In this document: positions 61,760 to 64,000 of the stretch, one piece after another
Layout of the letters: the number at the start of each line of letters is the position of its first letter
How positions within the stretch are numbered: the stretch's first letter is position 1
Program-made: the position numbers and the translations under genes
Assembly (NCBI GenBank): GCA_018242585.1
Contig: JAFEBQ010000012.1
Span: forward strand, 274,563-338,562
Direction of reading: 5' to 3'
Length of the DNA: 64,000 bases
Source: Planctomycetota bacterium
GTDB taxonomy: Bacteria > Planctomycetota > Planctomycetia > Pirellulales > PNKZ01
The notes under the pieces: model-generated
What the model was told of the DNA's origin: nothing
The model's input: the letters and a program-made list of their open reading frames with translations, nothing else
Database searches by the model: none

Positions 61760-64000
61760 GTGGCTCGTATCTCATCCAGCGTCGGTCTGATCAGCGGGAT
61801 CAACACCAGCCAGTTGATCTCGTCGATGCTGCAAATTGAAGGGCAGCCGATCACCGATCTGCAGAACAGGGTCACGACGGAACAGAAGCAAAAATCGGCG
61901 CTGTCGACGCTGCAGACCCAGATCCAGGCGCTGAACAGCACCGCCAGTCAACTCAAAAGCTTCGACACGATTTCGGCACGCACGGTCAACAGCTCGAATG
62001 CCAGCCTGGTGACCGCTACCGCGTCGACTGGCGCGGCGCTGGGCACCTATAACGTCACGCCGGTTCGATTGGCCTCCACCCAGCAATCGATCTCGAACGG
62101 CTTTGCCGACGCCAGCACCGCCAAGGTCGGCGCCGGTACCTTGGTGATCAAGCAAGGGGGCTACCTGGCCGCCGATACCTCGCTGGCCCAATTAAATGGC
62201 GGCGCGGGGGTCTCGCGCGGACGGATCAGCATCACCGACCGGAGCGGCGCTTCGGCCACGATCGATCTGACCGCGGCCCAGACCACCACCGACGTTGTCA
62301 GCGCGATTAACAACACCTCAAGCATCCGCGTCCACGCCACGCTGCAGGACGACCGGATCGTGCTGACCGATCAGACGGGGCTGACGACCGGCACCTTCTC
62401 GGTACAAGACCTGGGGACCGGTTCGACGGCCAAAGACTTGGGCATTGTCCAGTCGGTCAGCAATTCGACCATCACGGGGAGCAACATCAACCGACTGGCC
62501 CCCAACCTGCAACTGAGCTACCTGAACGACGGGCTGGGCGTGCAACGCCAAGGTTCGGTGGCCGACTTCCGCGTGACGGCCAAGGACGGCTCGACGTTCG
62601 ACGTGACCTTGGGCTCGGCCAGCACCGTGCAGAACGTGCTCGACGCCGTCAACAACGCGACGGGCAACTCGGGCAAAGTCACCGCCTCGATCGCGGCCAA
62701 TGGCAACAGCCTGGTGCTCACCGACAATTCCGGCGGCGGAGGCACGCTGAATGTCAGCGCGCTCAACGCCAGCCAGGCTGCCAACGATCTGGGCATTGCC
62801 GGCGATGAACAAGGCTCGGGGATCCTGACGGGCCAGCGCGTGCTGGCCGGCATGGGGAGCACGCTGCTCAAGGATTTGAACGGCGGCACGGGAGCCTGCA
62901 CGCTGGGGAACGTGCAGTTGACCGATCGCGCGGGTGCCTCGGCGACGATCGATCTATCCGGCGCTACCTCGGTAGCCGACGTCATCAACGCGATCAATGG
63001 CGCGGGCATTGGCCTGACGGCCTCGGTCAATGCGGCCGGCGACGGCATTTCGGTCACCGACACCACGACCGGCACCAGCAACCTGCAGATCTCCGACGTC
63101 ACGGGCAACGCGGCTAGCACGCTGGGTCTGGCCGTGAACTCGGCGACTAACTCGGTCGACTCGGGCGATTTGAAGCTGCGCTACATCAGCACCAATACCA
63201 CGCTGGCCTCGCTGAACAGCGGCCAGGGAATTCCAGCCGGTAAGTTCACGATCATCAACACAGCCGGCAACTCGGCCACGGTCGACCTGTCGGGCTCGAA
63301 CATCAAAACGATCGGCGACGTGATCCAGGCGATCAACACCACGGGCATTCACGTCACCGCCAGCATCAACAGCACCGGCGACGGCATCCTACTCAGCGAT
63401 AGCGCCGGCGGCAGCAGCCAGGTGCAGGTCGTCGACCTGAGCGGCGGCGCCACCGCGGCTAAGCTGCACCTGGCCGGCAGCGGCACGACGCAAATCGACG
63501 GCTCGCTCGGCTACAAGATCTCAATCGGCGCCAACGACACGCTGAACACGGTCATGGCGGCGATCAAGGCGTCGGGCGCGCCGGTCTCGGCCAATCTGGT
63601 TAACGACGGTTCGGCCAATCCCTATCGGCTGGTGCTGACCAGCTCGCAATCGGGCGCCCAGGGAAAGATGCTGATCGACACCGGGGTCAGCGGCCTGCAA
63701 CTGCAACAAGTGGCCCAGGCGTCGGACGCGGTGCTGGGGCTGGGCACCAATACGAACAACGCGCCTGCTTTGTTGTTCAGCTCGTCGACCAACACGTTCA
63801 CGCAAGTCGCGTCGGGCGTCAGCGTGACGATCTCGGGGACCAGTACCGCGACGGTCTCGCTGAGCGTCGTCGGCGACAACTCGCAACTGGTCAATCAAAT
63901 CAGCAACTTCGTCTCGCAGTTCAACGCGGCGAGCAGCTCGCTGACGACCGACCTGGCCTATGATCCGTCGGGCACGAACACCGGGCCGCTGCAAGGGGAC
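61760..64000 (+). CDS. fliD: Flagellar filament cap protein FliD (C-terminus cut by window edge)
   Basis: A GTG at 61760 with CGGAGG 6 nt upstream opens a frame that stays open for 747 codons to the right edge. ARISSSVGLISGINTSQLISSMLQIEGQPITDLQNRVTTEQKQKSALSTLQTQIQALN is the FliD N-terminal domain. Five or more flagellin_IN-type units follow, for example ITDRSGASATIDLTAAQTTTDVVSAINNTS and LTDRAGASATIDLSGATSVADVINAINGAG. The last residues here, SLTTDLAYDPSGTNTGPLQGD, match the start of the FliD C-terminal domain, so roughly 200-250 residues are missing. FliD is usually 450-650 residues, so this one is enlarged. It caps the growing filament. Confidence 0.93.
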   Translation, partial: MARISSSVGLISGINTSQLISSMLQIEGQPITDLQNRVTTEQKQKSALSTLQTQIQALNSTASQLKSFDTISARTVNSSNASLVTATASTGAALGTYNVTPVRLASTQQSISNGFADASTAKVGAGTLVIKQGGYLAADTSLAQLNGGAGVSRGRISITDRSGASATIDLTAAQTTTDVVSAINNTSSIRVHATLQDDRIVLTDQTGLTTGTFSVQDLGTGSTAKDLGIVQSVSNSTITGSNINRLAPNLQLSYLNDGLGVQRQGSVADFRVTAKDGSTFDVTLGSASTVQNVLDAVNNATGNSGKVTASIAANGNSLVLTDNSGGGGTLNVSALNASQAANDLGIAGDEQGSGILTGQRVLAGMGSTLLKDLNGGTGACTLGNVQLTDRAGASATIDLSGATSVADVINAINGAGIGLTASVNAAGDGISVTDTTTGTSNLQISDVTGNAASTLGLAVNSATNSVDSGDLKLRYISTNTTLASLNSGQGIPAGKFTIINTAGNSATVDLSGSNIKTIGDVIQAINTTGIHVTASINSTGDGILLSDSAGGSSQVQVVDLSGGATAAKLHLAGSGTTQIDGSLGYKISIGANDTLNTVMAAIKASGAPVSANLVNDGSANPYRLVLTSSQSGAQGKMLIDTGVSGLQLQQVAQASDAVLGLGTNTNNAPALLFSSSTNTFTQVASGVSVTISGTSTATVSLSVVGDNSQLVNQISNFVSQFNAASSSLTTDLAYDPSGTNTGPLQGD

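Overview
The window is GC-rich bacterial chromosome that looks like a planctomycete, probably of the Pirellulales type. This is inferred from gene content, not from a marker-tree search. The signs are a Cys-type sulfatase, a PQQ-type beta-propeller, two CehA/McbA-like secreted proteins, a DUF4139 protein, a CitG-like plus PTPS-like gene pair of the kind seen in tetrahydromethanopterin C1 gene sets, a FlgI-like Tat lipoprotein with HEAT repeats, and very long FlgL and flagellin proteins.

Layout, left to right. 1-11 kb: a partial amidohydrolase, a DUF4139 protein, a thioredoxin-fold protein, tRNA-Ala(CGC) with its own promoter and terminator, a CehA/McbA protein with EF-hand loops, a sulfatase and a PQQ-like propeller. 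11-24 kb: information-processing genes: arfB, recA with a palindrome over its -10 box, a HtrA-like protease, a large SRP RNA, dnaX with an A9 slippery site, recR, rpoN, nrdR and moaC, then a membrane protein and an HTH-receiver protein. 24-32 kb, minus strand: smc, the FlgI-like lipoprotein, yidD, rnpA and a DnaJ/CbpA gene. 32-39 kb: a second CehA-like protein, ppk, a haloalkane-dehalogenase/OleB-like hydrolase, the CitG-like gene and the PTPS-like gene. 39-46 kb: an AT-richer LRR lipoprotein, fliG, mutS, comF and hemC.

From 46.4 kb to the right edge is a flagellar locus, all on the plus strand: flgF, flgG, flgA, flgH, flgI, flgJ (rod-binding part only), flgN, flgK, flgL, fliW, csrA, fliC and fliD (cut by the edge). 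A near-perfect sigma-54 promoter stands ahead of flgF, and rpoN is in the same window. The gene order follows assembly from rod and rings, through hook-filament junction and the FliW/CsrA switch, to filament and cap.

Intergenic gaps carry several families of structured inverted repeats. Two are the most interesting non-genic signals. One is a pair of about 155-nt multibranched elements (7432-7585 and 13311-13467) with the same stem architecture but compensatory differences in the stems. The other is a set of four inverted repeats whose arms are tandem heptamers; the word differs between elements while the spacing stays nearly constant. Other signals worth testing are the dnaX frameshift cassette, the LexA-like operator at recA, and the modular expansion shared by FlgL, FliC and FliD.
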